Shown one piece after another: positions 12,786 to 28,555 of a stretch of 64,000 bases of DNA. The stretch covers positions 10,389,652 to 10,453,651 of the forward strand of contig OY718805.1 of NCBI GenBank assembly GCA_963070105.1, read 5' to 3'. A program made the translations under genes and the position numbers. The first letter of the stretch is position 1. Each line of letters begins with the position of its first letter. This stretch comes from Litomosoides sigmodontis. Taxonomy: Eukaryota; Nematoda; Chromadorea; Rhabditida; Onchocercidae. A model generated the notes under the pieces. That model searched no databases. It had not been told where the DNA came from and saw only the letters and a program-made list of their open reading frames with translations.

Positions 12786-14930
12786 CTGTTAAATCAAATG
12801 AATTTATTTTACTGCACGTTTGGCTGAGCGAATGTAAACAGTCTAATTAGATATGCATTCGTTATGACTAATATAAAATTTTGCGAACGACAGACGGACT
12901 AATATTGATAGTACTAATTTCAGGCCATTTTAGAGTTAAGAATGACTAGAAGAGCTTTTCTAGCTTGATTGCTCTATCAGTTAAGTGGTAATAGCTGGTT
13001 GAAGTAATCAGTAGGCTTGACAGTAGTCTGCAAAATATTGAATAACAGAATGATAATGCGATAAATGTTTCCGGTGTTTTTTGCTCATCATTTGTCATTC
13101 TGCAAAGAATTTAGTTGTCCGTTGTCTTCCACTGGTACTGGGCGGTATATCAAAAAGATTGATACATGCCTTTCTGAATTAAAAAATTGGAAAGACTTTA
13201 GCGATGCATAGATATATCAGGTTAGTTGGTTAGAGAAGCCAGTTAGAGAAGAAGCCTTCTGGCGACTTTTAAGCATTCGTGTAAATCTGGCGGAAGTTTG
13301 AACAGATTTATTATCCCTTTCCTTCCTTTTTTCGGGTCAATCAATTTGAAACTGAAAAAGCTATGTAAAATATGATGAAAATCGATATATCTTCTTTACA
13401 CGTTTGCTCTCTGTGTTATAGAAATCTCATATGCCCTCAATTAAATGGCACGTTATGCTTTGTAGAGTCCTGATATAGGCTTCTAAAGGATACCGCTTGT
13501 GCTTTATATCCAATGACCTCTCTTTTAACCATTAGCTTTATCTTTCAAATGACCAGGCGATCCTTTGTTCACCATCACTTTCATGTATCAGATGACGTCG
13601 TAACCTTTCTTTGTACCGTTATTTTTATGTACAAAACGGCCAGTTGTTTAATTTACTATAAACGATTCTCACCAAGTGTCGTCCAGTCTTACCTACTGCT
13701 CTGAAATGCTATCTGATGGATGATATGATGGATGAACGATAAAAAAACGAACGACCAAAGGAGCACTTGCGCTTGCTGTTGCTAATTTCTGATAACTTTA
13801 TCATAATTTCAAAAAGGAATAAAACTTTCCGCAGAATGCTAGCTAGGCCTTCGCTACAGTTCGGCTGTACCACACACAACACTGTTCCTCAAATAGTTAA
13901 TTGTCCAAGTTTGAATTAGCTGCTCAAAAACAAGATAAAATAAAGAGGCAAAGCCATGTCTGATAGCAAGTTGCGAAGTGATACGCAATTAATAAACATT
14001 AAATAGTAACTTCACTTGCCACCTGAAATTGATAAAAAACAAGTCGAAATTATCTCGCGACGGAATATCATTTAAAATTAATGAAAAGATTGCAGTGAAG
14101 TTCAAATAATATTTTTCTTGAATCCAATCTTTTTTGAAATGGTCATTTGTCGGATTCATTGTTACCATTTCGCTCTACACTGCTCAGATTAGTGTAATTT
14201 CAAACGTTTTCCAAGTACTGATGAAATTCTTAAAGTTACAAGCTCCAATAGACCACCGTATTCACTTAGATAGTGCAAAAATTGAATGGAAGGAAATTTT
14301 AATTTTCTTCACAATAAATAGCATGCCGGGATTTTCGAAGACAAAACTGCAAATGATTGCTGCCCAATAGGTTAGTATTTCAGTTCAGATATACTCAGCA
14401 TTATCAACAGCTCTAGTCGAAGTGCTAAATTCAACCAATTTAGGAATTTAAGTTTCGATGGAAATGGAGTACAGGAGGAAATAATCTGGAGTGGTTATGC
14501 ACAAGTGAATGAGCAGTGCCATCGATGTCAACCAGAAACGATTCGGTATTTTCATATATTCAGTTTCAGTGCGCATTCGAACATGCAAATTAAACGATTT
14601 TTGATCAGAATTTACATCTCACCGAGAAACGTGTAATGCAAGAGATACAATTTCTAACAGTTGAAATTGTAAATTAATGGAATATTATAAAAGTTATGGA
14701 ACAATAAGAAAATGACCCGTAAGTTACAAAACGTGCACAGTTGATGGTTCGAGCTGATAAGAATTAAAATAAGGTCGTTCCGGCTCTCTTATTCTTTTCT
14801 TCCATCACCCTTCCAATTATAACAATCAAAACGTTCAAATGAATATTTCTCAATTAGCAAATTATACAACTACTACGACTACTAATAGCCGCAGTTCTAA
14901 GGACAATGGCAATAGTGATAACAAATAAAT
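12786..14930. other. Intergenic, no gene seen
   Basis: There are only short open frames without domain character. A plus-strand frame at 14134-14370 begins with hydrophobic residues but lacks an ATG and shows no clear splice partners. A spliced-leader-like string near 13898-13920 lacks the donor of a real SL gene. Confidence 0.4.
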
Positions 14931-17323
<2,393 letters not shown>

Positions 17324-20300
17324 GCTAAAACAAAAATATCAGTAAATTGCATTTACGGATTTTTTGAAATGCAAATAAACGAGCAAATTTGCGTGCGTAG
17401 ATAAGGAAACATGTGGGATATGGTTTGTTCCACATTTATATAAATAAACAAATTTAAGGTAGAAATTTTCAAGTGGAATTGTCGGTTATTGTTTGTAATT
17501 CTGTCGATATCGCACTGCTTGAAATTGAATCGTTAAAACAAGTTGATTCCAACATTTGCTGCTTTTTCAACAAATTTCACATTATCTTATTTAATGTAAC
17601 AGCTCAAGGATTACTAATGAATTCTTCAAAATATTCCATCTAAATAATTTTGATCGTTAATTAAGTGGTAGGGATTATTTAGCAAAATGTTTCGCCAACA
17701 GGTTTCATTTCTAGTTTGGAAAATTACACAGATTGAATACAATTGCACGTTACAAGAGAAATGTTAAATATAATTGTTCATGCGTCACCTGGCTGAAGAA
17801 CCCGAAGTATGCCTAATTGTCGCAGATGTATTAATTAGTTCGCGTAACAAGGCTCGTCACAATTAATTATCAGGCGACGCAAGCGCTCAACATGAATGAA
17901 TGAATGCTCAGCGATGAATTTTTATTTCTCAGCAAGTTGACTTAAGCAAAACGAAGGTGGAAAGTATGCCGAAACTATTTGTAGCAATTTTATACTTCTC
18001 ATTACGTACCCTCACGTAAATTTCAACCATTTCCGGCAGACTGCAGGATGGCACCTGCGATCCTGCAGTGTGCGTGTGCTTGCATCAGCGTGCTTCGAAC
18101 TACGACTACGCAAAGGAATAGAGATGTGGCGCTAAATTTATTCAACAGACTTGCAAATGAAGAAGAGGATGAGAAATCGCGCTTTTCCTTTGAGATGTTT
18201 GAAATTCGGCCTGGCGTGTGGTGAAGCTCGCCTCATCAACTGAATGGATTCAGGCTCAGTGATCAGTCTTTTGCAACAAAATCATATACTCTGTCCCTGT
18301 TGATTATTATAGCTAACGGCAATGGCGCAGATTATGCAAATTAGCAATGTTTTCTGTTCCAGCAAAGGTATTCAAAAACAGAAATGAGCAAGTTTGAGGA
18401 CGTTAAAATTGGCAAAATCAAATACAAGCTAAACGGCAAGCTCAGACACCACTTCGTCATTTTTCCTTTTAATTTAACTTCGAAGACCCTTTCCTTGCCA
18501 AATGGCAGCTGAAAATGGAAATTCGACCACCTACTCTCTTTTATTAAATGCTTCTGCTTTTCAATTTCAGACCTTTTCTTCTTTCGAGGTTTTCAGCAGC
18601 TTTTTTGCACAAAGAGGCATCATCGGACATATCTAAAAACTGAAATTCAACCATTCGCATTTCCAATGACTGTAACGTCATCCGTAACGTCATCCGCATG
18701 GAAATAATTTATTCCGTTCAGTGCGTTATTTTAGGTGACAGAAAGTTACATTACGCACTATTACTTCAGCCATGACAACCTTTAAAGCAAAACAACGTAT
18801 TTAATGTGAGAAATTAAATTTTACTGGTAAATGTTCTCCGCAAAAATTTATTTTTAGGCGTTTTTTCAATGGGAAAATTTATAATAATAGCACTGTAAAA
18901 GAGAAGAAAACAGTCCACTGTAAAGCGAAAAAAAGAAATATCAGTCAGGTAAGCGGTTAGCGAGTGAAACGCATCAGCAAAGTTGGAACTTTGTATCAAA
19001 CCAGTATTTTTAAAGGCTGAAAGCTTAAGTGAAGTCTTACAGGAGAAGTGAGATGAAAGAAGAGTTTCCAAACTCACACAGAGCGAGGAGCAGTGGGCCG
19101 CATGTGTGTGTGTGTGGAATAGAATTAATCTATTTTTAATATTAAAATTACGAAATTTAGAATTAATTTCATGTCTACATCAGTTTGTGTATTAATGCAT
19201 ATTTTTATATAATTAACGTATATTTTTATTGCAATTTCCTTAAGTTTTCTCACTGTGGAACCATTTTGCTTTAATCATTTCCATTGTTCCCTCTCTCTCT
19301 CTCCCCCTTCTCTCTCTTTATCTCTTAATCTAGCTAAGGTTTTTTTTCGCTTTGTTTTTTTCCGTACATTCCGTTTAATTTGAGAATAACTTCTCAAAAT
19401 ATTTAGTACAGGTCATACGCCTTTTAATGGCAATGGAAAACAAATTAGTCTAACAACTCGGAGAAAAAATTACGATAAGCTCGACTGCAACCGATATTTC
19501 TACAAAATATCCGTACTGATACGGAAAAGATGCACCGGACAAGTTGGTGTACCATGCAGTATCTTCACCTGATTGATTTATTTCAGTGAGATATTTCCAC
19601 TGCTTGGAAGAGCGAAAACTTGCCGATAAACCGTTAGTTTCAAATGGAATTGTTGCAGGAAGTGTGCATTTTGAAATTATTTGCTTGTTAAAATAAAATT
19701 TCGAACTTTTGCCTTTTTATGCTAAACGGACAGGAATTTCGTACAAGCAGAGTAAGCCTGAGTAAGCCCATAGCCCAGGCTGAGTAAGCCCATATCGGAA
19801 CGGAGAAGCTTTTTTGTGAAAATAAAATAAAACAATCAACAAGCTCTGAACTGAAAAAGCTTCAGGCAACATCTTGCTTTCCTAATACTAGAAACGTAAG
19901 TGTTTTCTGCCACCCTTCCGTTGGCGCATGGAACTTTATATTACATCTCAATTTTTGCACTAACAAAGCAATGACGTATTGCTCAGATAGCCGTGAAATG
20001 ATCCTTGAACAATGAGCAGAACTCATTCAACTGGGTAAGCGCTGTTAAGTTTTGCCCGTCACAATTAAAACATTATAGGCCTTGTTATGCTAACCAGTGT
20101 ACCTGCAACAAATACACACTCATTGCGCAAGGTAACATATGTACTCCCTAGCCAGTTGACTTATGAACAATTAATGATAGTTCACATTTCATTTCTTTTG
20201 AAATTGCAATTGCATCTATTTCGTGTAATTTTCTCAAACTGACATTTTGCTGAAGAATTTCTGCGATTCGATCATTTAAATAAAAGATTTTGAAATAAAG

Positions 20301-23148
20301 CAACACTGAAGTGATTTAAAAAAAGAGAAAAATGTCGGAGGAGTTGGGTTTTTCAAATTTCATCTCTTTTCTTGGAAAATTTTCAGTAACTTTACGTCTT
20401 GCGATTTAGTGGCCGCTGTTTCCAAGACCAGACGACATACAGCCCTACCGTAACTGAAAGTAATGCGGCGAATGAATGGTTGATTTAGTGAAGTGATAAC
20501 AGCTACGAGCACTTGCGAGACGGTAGAGGAGGAGAGGGAAGAAGTGGGAAAAAATGCGAAATACACGGCGGAAAAGGAAGAGTGAGGAGAATTTGCCGTT
20601 CTAAGAAAACCGTATCAGCAGACGAGCCGAGCAGCTCATCACTTCAGTAATGCAACGCCTCATGTTTCACTCATCTGGTCATCCGACTATCAATGACCAT
20701 TAACGGTTGTTTTGGCCGCCCCTTCACTAACCTATCACTGCTCCAATGAAAGTACGAGTGTTTCCTTTTTTAATTCAAAATTATCCTTTTTTTAATTTAG
20801 CTCTTTTTTTCACTTCTCTACTAAAACTTTTTGAATATTTCGGCAATAATTTGACTTCTGTGATTCATGTTATGTTACATCAATTATTTATTTCATTGTT
20901 GTCGTTGCATCATCGACGTTCGCATTATTACCAGTGATAGGCTGCGGTTCATCGTTGATTTCAAGCTTAGATAATGCAAATTAAAACCTAAATCATCCAT
21001 TTCATTTGTAACTTACAGTTCTGAATGTTACATTTAATGTTTCCATTCACATGCAATTAGAGCAATGTTTTACGGTAAGAGTAAGTCAAGGTCAGCTGGT
21101 TTTGGGAGTCATGTGACTGATTTCTTTCTTTTTAGCGCTCGTGATAAACAAACTAATTTCATTCCCGATCAGTCAGTTGGCAAACGAAGCCTTAAGACGT
21201 TAATCTACTCCAACTGTCACCTCCTTCAGTCATTAATAACTTGGCATTTATTTCAATAATGAATAATATGCCTAAAAATTAATGTGTCTCATCAAGCGCT
21301 TCCATCGATCGTAGCCGATATCGTTCGATAATTACGGGGATGTGTGTGCGTGACTTTTATCACCAACGAAGTCGGAATTCGAATGATTACGAAAACAGTA
21401 GCTACAATTATCGCTACTTGATAAAGGAAATAATACAAAATGTGCAACAAAATAATACAAATAATACAAAACGCACTTATAGAACTCATGTGGGATCTCG
21501 AATTAGACTTGATTCTGTCATCGGCTTAGGAAAATCAGCATTGAACTTCTCATCTGCTGGTTCTAACCGACAATTCTAGTCTTCTTCGAAAAACCAAGGG
21601 ATTTTCGAAAGGCCAATTTAACTGGGCGCTGCTATCTTGACCCACCGTGCCTATCCCAAGACACTTACGATCACTGAATCATAGAAGCTCAGATTGAAAA
21701 GAACAGCTGTTATGGACTATAAAATTATCAGTCTTAAGCTTATTGAAATGTACCCCTGAAGCTGTTGGATTGCACAACAATAACCGAAAGGTCAAGACTT
21801 CTGTCCTTTGTCAATGTCTTCTCACACACCAATCGTATGAATTTTACAGGAAATTTCCGAAAACCGACATCCATCCCACGTCGACATCTCACCATCCTTA
21901 CCGACCGAAAATTCAATTCGCCAAAGATGCGACAACCAACTTAGGTGGCCTAATTTGTCAACATATTTCACGAACACTGAAACACTGTTATTGTCAGAAT
22001 CCACCCAATTTCATTAACAATTTCCTATTTGTTCCTGAATGTTCTGCAAGTGCTTGTTGTCAGACTGTTTCGTTGCATGCAGTATGGTAACGATGAAATG
22101 TGCTAATATATCAAAATCACTCCCTGTCTTGTCAATTTTTTTGCTTCTTCCTCAATAATTCGAAATTATGCGGTGATAAACAGTGGGAGAAAAGCCAATT
22201 TGTCGTAATTATTTTAAAAAATATTACATGAAAATACAATTTCTGAGATGTTAAATTCATACAGATCAAAAGAATACAAAGTAAAAGTCTACAAAATACC
22301 AAAATAAAAACACTTACAGTTAGCCACGAAGAAGAAAATTTAATTTTGTTCAATTTTAAATCCTTCGACTTTTCAAACACAAAAAGTAAAATTATCTCTA
22401 CTGGAGAGATCACAATAAAATCCAAGCACACAATTGCGTTTGATTTCATCTGCATCAATAAAAATTGTACACAAAAAAAAAATCGAAAAATGGGAAAGAA
22501 AGAAGAGAAAGCATATTCGGAAAAAGGCCCTTCCTATCTTTGCATTCGATTTAAGCTATTTCATCTTATCACTGGCAGATAACTCTTTCCTTCTTCATTT
22601 AATTCAATCACTACAGTTAATGAATGCTCAATGGATCCACACTCAATGTAATTACTCATCTTTCCAAAAAAAACCACCACTTTCTTAATTTCTCAAATAT
22701 CGTTGTAAAAATTCCGTGTTATTTAAAGTTTCTTTTTTCGATATTTATATCTTTCGTTTTCTTTTAATCCATCACTTGAATGATAACGAGAAAAGCAAAA
22801 TAATTAGCAGAGAGACAAAAACAGAGACGAGAAAGGAGTAAACTATTGAACATTTCAATTAAAGCACAAGGCGAGTTTTTTTCCACTTAATTTCACGGAG
22901 GAGACTGTATTAAAAAAAAGCTTTATAATGTCAATCGCCAAGAGGTTCAGTTGCAGTGTAACTGGGCTACGATGAACTTATCGCGGGGGAGCGGAAAGTG
23001 GTACTGAGGAATTTTTTTTCACATTTTTTCAGTATGAAGTGAAGGTCCTTTTCCTTTTTTTTAATTATAAAGTGAAAAAATGAAGAAGGTGCAGCAGCAT
23101 TTGTAGCGTAAACGATTGCTTATTCTTCTTCCTCCATCAGATTTTGTT
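17324..23148. other. Gene-poor AT-rich DNA
   Basis: No gene could be supported in about 5.8 kb. Small recognisable items are a 10-bp inverted repeat at 18040-18069, two tandem copies of GTAACGTCATCC at 18672-18695, and a CT-rich run near 19290-19320. Open frames at 21340-21579 (79 codons with an ATG) and 21743-22090 (115 codons, no ATG) are the longest. They have no recognised domain and could not be joined by splicing. Confidence 0.4.
18040..18069. repeat. Inverted repeat, 10-bp perfect stem with 10-nt loop
   Basis: ACTGCAGGAT at 18040-18049 is exactly complementary to ATCCTGCAGT at 18060-18069. It is GC-richer than its surroundings. No adjacent gene explains it; its role is unknown. Confidence 0.7.
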
Positions 23149-23404
23149 TCATTTCTTTTGCTTCTTAGCCTTAGCCTTCTTTGCACCACCTTTCTTCCCA
23201 CCCTTCTTTCGCTTTGCAGTTTTCTTGACGCCCTCATCCTGTAATAGAAATATTTAAATTCTAAACCGATTAATATGTACCGCCGCCACCTGCCACTTTA
23301 CAGCAATTTTACATTACGTACTTTCTTTGGCGCATCTCCTTCTGCATCTGCAGAAGCAGCAGCTCGTTTCAATGCCATTGGTTCTCTTGCGAAAGCGTAA
23401 CTCT
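23149..23404 (-). CDS. Small lysine-rich basic protein (48 aa) or the 3' end of a larger gene
   Basis: Two minus-strand exons, 23322-23404 and 23149-23238, are joined by a 83-nt intron with good sites (AAA|GTACGT and TTACAG|GAT). From the ATG at 23378 they encode 48 residues: an Ala-rich start (MALKRAAASADAEG) followed by a tail dominated by Lys, Gly and Ala (KKGGKKGGAKKAKAKK). The upstream acceptor TTGCTTTTAG lies 26 nt before this ATG, so the transcript could be trans-spliced there. Equally, the frame is open through SYAFAREP to the acceptor, so these may be the last two exons of a longer gene upstream. The tail resembles nucleic-acid-binding or histone-H1-like tails in composition only; I do not recognise the family. 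Confidence 0.6.
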
Positions 23405-26400
23405 CTAAAAGCAAATTAATTCATTTTGGTAGTGGCATTCAGTGATTTGAATAAAGGGCGCGTAATGAGGAAACATATGGTAAGCTGGAAGTGCATTCCC
23501 CGTGAAACGTCGCCGTCGTCGCCTATCCTCCTAATGTGCAGGGAATAGGGCAGTGAAAGAAGTTATTGGAAAAAATGGGCAATGAATTAGTGTGGCGGCG
23601 CATCCTACTTCACAACATTAAATTGTTCATATCCGATATGTTATTACGGCCAATGATTATTGTTGCAAATAGTAGTAATATCGTAATAAGTATTGATTTT
23701 GTCGTTGTTGTTAAGTAGGAAGATGGACGGATGGATGGATGATGTTCGAGGGGTGCGTGGAAGATGGTCGAGGAATATAGACGTGATGGTAATTACAAAG
23801 GCTGATGAAGCAGCGAGGCGAGGAAAGCTGGAATAAGGCCGCGGAAGGAGAGAAATGATTAGTGACATATTTGCTAGGAATATACAACAACATAATAACA
23901 TATAGCGGCGGGGGAGGCAGGAGTATTAGGAGAGAAAGAGGTTGTTGGTTGGTTAGTTTAAAACTTCAAGAGACGGACGGACGGATGAGGCGGAGAAATG
24001 CATGCGCTCGCTCGTTGAAATGAGCGAGGGAGCGAGTGGGCAGTTATCAAACTAGCAATAGGGATGGCGATGCTGATGGCAATGCTCAAGATAACAACGA
24101 CAGCACCAACGACAACGCGCGCAATCGTGCTGTGCGCGCCACGCCGCCTCCGTCCGTTCCACCTTACGCACTTACTACTTCTACTCCCACTAGTAGTACT
24201 AGTAGTAGTCATAGCAGCAGCAGCGGCACCAGCAGCAGTAGTTGCGGTGCTACTGCTACTACTACAACCGTCGCCACCACCACACCACTCGGTTCCCCAC
24301 TCGTTGCGAAGCGCTTTTATACCTTTTCAGTTTCCTCCCAGCTGGAAATTTACATAATACATTATATGTTTTGGGGCGGAGCATTGTTGAAACGAGCGAT
24401 ATCGCTCGTTGAATATTGATTTATTGATTGGTCCACAGGACGCCATCAAATCATCGGCATCAATTTCCTACACACACAGAGAGAGAGAGAGAGATAGACA
24501 TGGAAGAAGAGTCGGTACACGCTGATCATAATAAACACATACGAACATAGCATACAGAGCACATTAGTGGTGGGTTAACTATTCAGCGCCAGGAAGGTAG
24601 TAAACAAGAGTGCAAGGTGAACGAATCCATAGCCGAGGCGCGAATAGCTAGCTGGTGAAGGAATGTGGGAGAGGCGGCGGCACGGCACGGGCGGACGGGC
24701 TGATGGATGGACGGGCTGTGATCTGAGGCTGCGGGAGGGGACGAAGTTGAAGTGAACATAATCTTTACAAAAGGACTGAAATGGAATGGTTTACTGTACC
24801 GCTGCTAGACCTGTTCTCCCGCACCCCTCTCTCCGACGCATCCCCACACTCCACTCCGTCATTTGTCCGGTGGAAGCAAGGCGGGAGGTGGATGAAGAAG
24901 AAGCACTGGCAGTGCGGGAGTTAGTCCTCCTAAGCTGAAGGAGAAGCACTGACATTTTGAAGCGTGCTTCCTTCAATTTTTTCAAAAATTTAACACATGC
25001 AATCTCATCGCATTCACTATTGACATATGAGTTTCTCGCCGCGGGCGGCATGCAAAGGTTAATCTTAGATCCACCATGTGTGTTTGTGTGAAGTCATGAT
25101 ATGAATCAAAAACTGTACATGCCAGCAAATTATGGATTGGTATTATTGTCATTGGTCAGGAAGAAAACAAAATGCGCTCAAGTTTTGTTCCGCAAATGTT
25201 GCATAAAGGAAAATGTGAACAATCAATGTGACTTTACAAGATTGCAGAGGCGAAATTTAAACCTTTTTTCAAGCTTCGAAAAATGACCAATTAAAAAAAG
25301 TAATACTTTTCCAAGCTCCACGAGTATTCACCGCCACTTGAGCATTTTAGCTCTAATAGACTTCTGCTAAAGTTCCCAAAAACCATAAAAGATAGTGACG
25401 AAAAATGAGCATTCACACAAGCTTCGCAGCATCTCTTTTTCCTCGGTTCATTCCCGGTTAGCTGATTTTAAGGCCGTCAGTGATGAACGAATTCAGCGCG
25501 ATGCAATTCAAGCCAACCCATATTCATTCATACCTTCTGAAGACAGATCAGTTCCGGGGAAGCAAAATGATTTCACACAGCGCAAATGATTCTGTCTGGT
25601 AGGGCGAGCCAAACGGTTACTTCAGGTATAACATCTGATCATCAATACCCACGCATCGTCTGCATTCATGCACACTATCGATGATGATAACTTGCTTCAT
25701 ACACACAAAATCTCCTAATCCGAACCTTCACTGCTCGGTTATCGGTTATCATCCGAGTGATGGTCACTTGGCATCGCAATGGTGAAGACTGATGGGAGAA
25801 GGGAAAGCAAGTGGTTATGTTTGAGACCCGAAAAGCTTGAATTTCAGCGTAATGAATTCATAAAGATCAATTAACTGGAGATGCTGAAGTGAAGGTGTGG
25901 CAATGTTGGAAAATCCGGAAAACTGACGTGAAAACTGACAACGAAGCAACTGCTTTTTTCCGTCTTCTAGCTCATCTTCAATTACTGTACGGCGCAAATA
26001 CGACTAGAGCAGTGCTTTGAGGGAGATGATTTTGTCACACTTCAATTCGGTAATAATACCTTCTCCACGCCATGGAAAATAGCTTTGCCTTTTTACGTGA
26101 AACACTGTACGCAGAGAAGTAGCGAGCATGCTTGCTATTAAGCATTCCGTTGGTTTCACGGGCATTTTTTATTTTCTGCTTGTGATAGATGGATTTGAGT
26201 AGCTTAGCATCTCAGCCGTGTATTTCACAATTTCAGCTAATTTTCAAGGTTATCAGTTAGTGAGGACAACGTGAAGAGTACGTGTGTTATCTTTCAAAAT
26301 CCTTGGCGATTAATCGAGCGCTGGAGTTATTGTTGAAAATTTTCCATGGGTCTATTCGATCCGGATCTTCCACCTCTTTGACCACAGTCAGTCGAAGGTT

Positions 26401-28555
26401 GCGTTTTACGAAATGAGTGACCGGACATTCTCCACGACTTCGTAATGACAATTATTTTTTTTGTGACAAATGAATTTGTATGTTTCCTCAGTATTTTCAT
26501 AAAATTTAATTTCCGACAAAATTCGCGGAACTTGAAGGGATGAAATGAAAAGAAACTAGGGTCCTAGTTCAATCTACCCCGCTTTGTAATTCTGCATGCA
26601 TGTATTTCCTGTATGTTTGAGTGCTTTTTCCGAATTCCGTACGATTTCAATTGTGATTTTGTCCGGTTAGCAAAATTCGTGTAACAACTGCTGGTGCCCG
26701 ATGTAGTAAAACAAATTGCAACGCTGACGCTGTACAAAACAACCATAACTTGTAGGAATTTATAAGGATTCGGGGCACAAACCTCATAGCTGGGGCTGAA
26801 AAACCTCTCCCTAAACCGAAATTCTATTTACTCCGTATTGTACTGATTCGGTTAACCGGATACCGTCCGTTGGAAGACACACTGAGGCGTCGATTGCTGA
26901 ACGACTACGCCGGGACACCACAACAGCTACTACACAACAACTAAATGGCATATACCGGCATGTAACCAAGCGATATTTCGTACGTTTCGTTTCCTGTAGA
27001 ATCTGGAGGAATTTGGAATTTTCTATCCTATCATGTAGCCAGGAAAATTAGCTATCCAACGATATCTAATATGGTTCAACTAAACCAATCCTGTCTTGAG
27101 TTGTAGTGGTTTTTTGAAAATAATCCACGAAGTGCTGACAAATATCAGAATTGAGTTCCAATTTCGTTTCCAATTTCAACTTTCTTGGATTTTATTTATC
27201 TGAAATTTGGAGTGAAATCTAAAATTTCTGGAAAGATACAAATTTCAAGGCCAAAACTTCCACCTAATTCCCTTTTCCTGCGCATTACTTGTAATTTACC
27301 ATATAGTGCTATTCACAAAACATGCAAATTTTTCCTCAACTTCCAACAGTTTTTTATCCGGATTTTTCTGGTTCGCATGCAATTGATATTTTCGTTAGCT
27401 CTGTAGCAGTCTGATTTCGACGAATTGCTCAACGAGGTAGGTGATCGTTTCCACTTTTTCCTCCCGTCATTCACGTGTATCGTTTGATTTTTGTAAATTC
27501 TCATTACCTTGTTTAGCAGAATTGTTATGTGTGAAGCTATATCCGTGTATTTAAAACTAGCAGCTACTGGGTATATAACAGATATGACTTTCGACCTTTA
27601 CGAGAACAAATTTGGAAAAATGATATTGTACTTGCATAAACGTGTAGTGCCTAAACTTTCTGCTTTAAAATAATAAATTTCATGAAAAATCAATTTCGTA
27701 TTTGATTACACAGTGAGTTTTTCTTTTTGAGTAGACATTACCATAGCAATAGTAGAAACTTTGCTGAAATTAAATTTTTAGAAGTTTGGTAAAAATTTGT
27801 TTTCATTTTCTCATAATAAAATGGCTTTCCTGTTCCTTTTCTCCGCTACGTAACTGTTGCTTTTTCTGGTGGAAATTCAACTTCTACGAATGGTATTTCA
27901 TTCGAATGTAGTAAAGCACTGGATTAAAGTTGAAAGTAAGAAAGATAATATTAAAACTAAAGGAGTCACTTCTTCTGTGCTTATAATAGCTGCAGAATAA
28001 CATTTTGAAACTTGAAATCTAAAATTTATATCGCAAAACATTGAGTGGTTCTCCGAAAAACGAATTTAGAAACTATCGAAGCTTTGCAGTTCGTTTAGTT
28101 GATGCTTATATCCTTAAGTCATACCTCATTTATTACTACAAAAGTGAACAGTTCAATTAATATTTCCATAAATTACCGCAAGCGAATTTCAACCTCGTGC
28201 AATGCTTATGCAAACTAGTAGTTTCTATCAAAGTATTTTTTCTCGAATTAAAAGTAATTTGGCTATATCATCGGCAAATTTCCACTTTAAAGTAACTTAA
28301 TTTTTAAAATTCCTCATTGACTCTTCAAAACTATGCATCTAAATAAGTGAAGCAGTTATTGTGTTTGTAAAATTATTCATTTATGCTGACATTTTCAACT
28401 TCAGAGCTTCTCTAAAGTTTGACCCGCCTTTTCAAAGAATTATTCAGACTTTTCCATTTTTTGCACTCTTAAATCAGAGGGTTTTTTAATGGAAAATTCT
28501 GGAAGCAACTAGTGAGGCTAAGAGTAATTATGAGAATGAACAGGAAGGCAAGAAA
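23405..28555. other. Intergenic; GC-richer, repeat- and palindrome-rich core at about 23.9-25.0 kb
   Basis: The core from about 23.9 to 25.0 kb contrasts with the AT-rich surroundings. It contains a hairpin of GAGCGAG type (about 24003-24035), runs of AGT/AGC/ACT triplets (24180-24280), a 20-bp palindrome and a (GA)n run at 24477-24494. A 127-codon Ser/Thr-rich plus frame (24036-24419) begins at GTG and looks like translated triplet repeat. The core could be a promoter or enhancer for a neighbour, but nothing proves it. The remaining 3.5 kb shows no gene. Confidence 0.4.
24391..24410. repeat. 20-bp perfect palindrome
   Basis: AACGAGCGAT is followed directly by its reverse complement ATCGCTCGTT. 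The same half-element (GCTCGCTCGTT...GAGCGAG) occurs about 380 bp upstream near 24003-24035 as a hairpin. A regulatory protein site is possible, but I know of no matching factor. Confidence 0.8.

Noticed and set aside
13898..13920. Sequence resembling the nematode spliced leader SL1 (TTAATTGTCCAAGTTTGA)
   Set aside because: It differs from SL1 at several positions and is followed by ATTAG instead of a GT donor; no Sm site or snRNA-like context was recognised.
21340..22090. Two plus-strand frames of 79 and 115 codons
   Set aside because: No domain, signal peptide or phase-consistent junction; the longer lacks an ATG. A real gene cannot be ruled out.
24036..24419. 127-codon Ser/Thr-rich plus-strand frame
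   Set aside because: It has no ATG, a composition dictated by triplet repeats, and no splice context.
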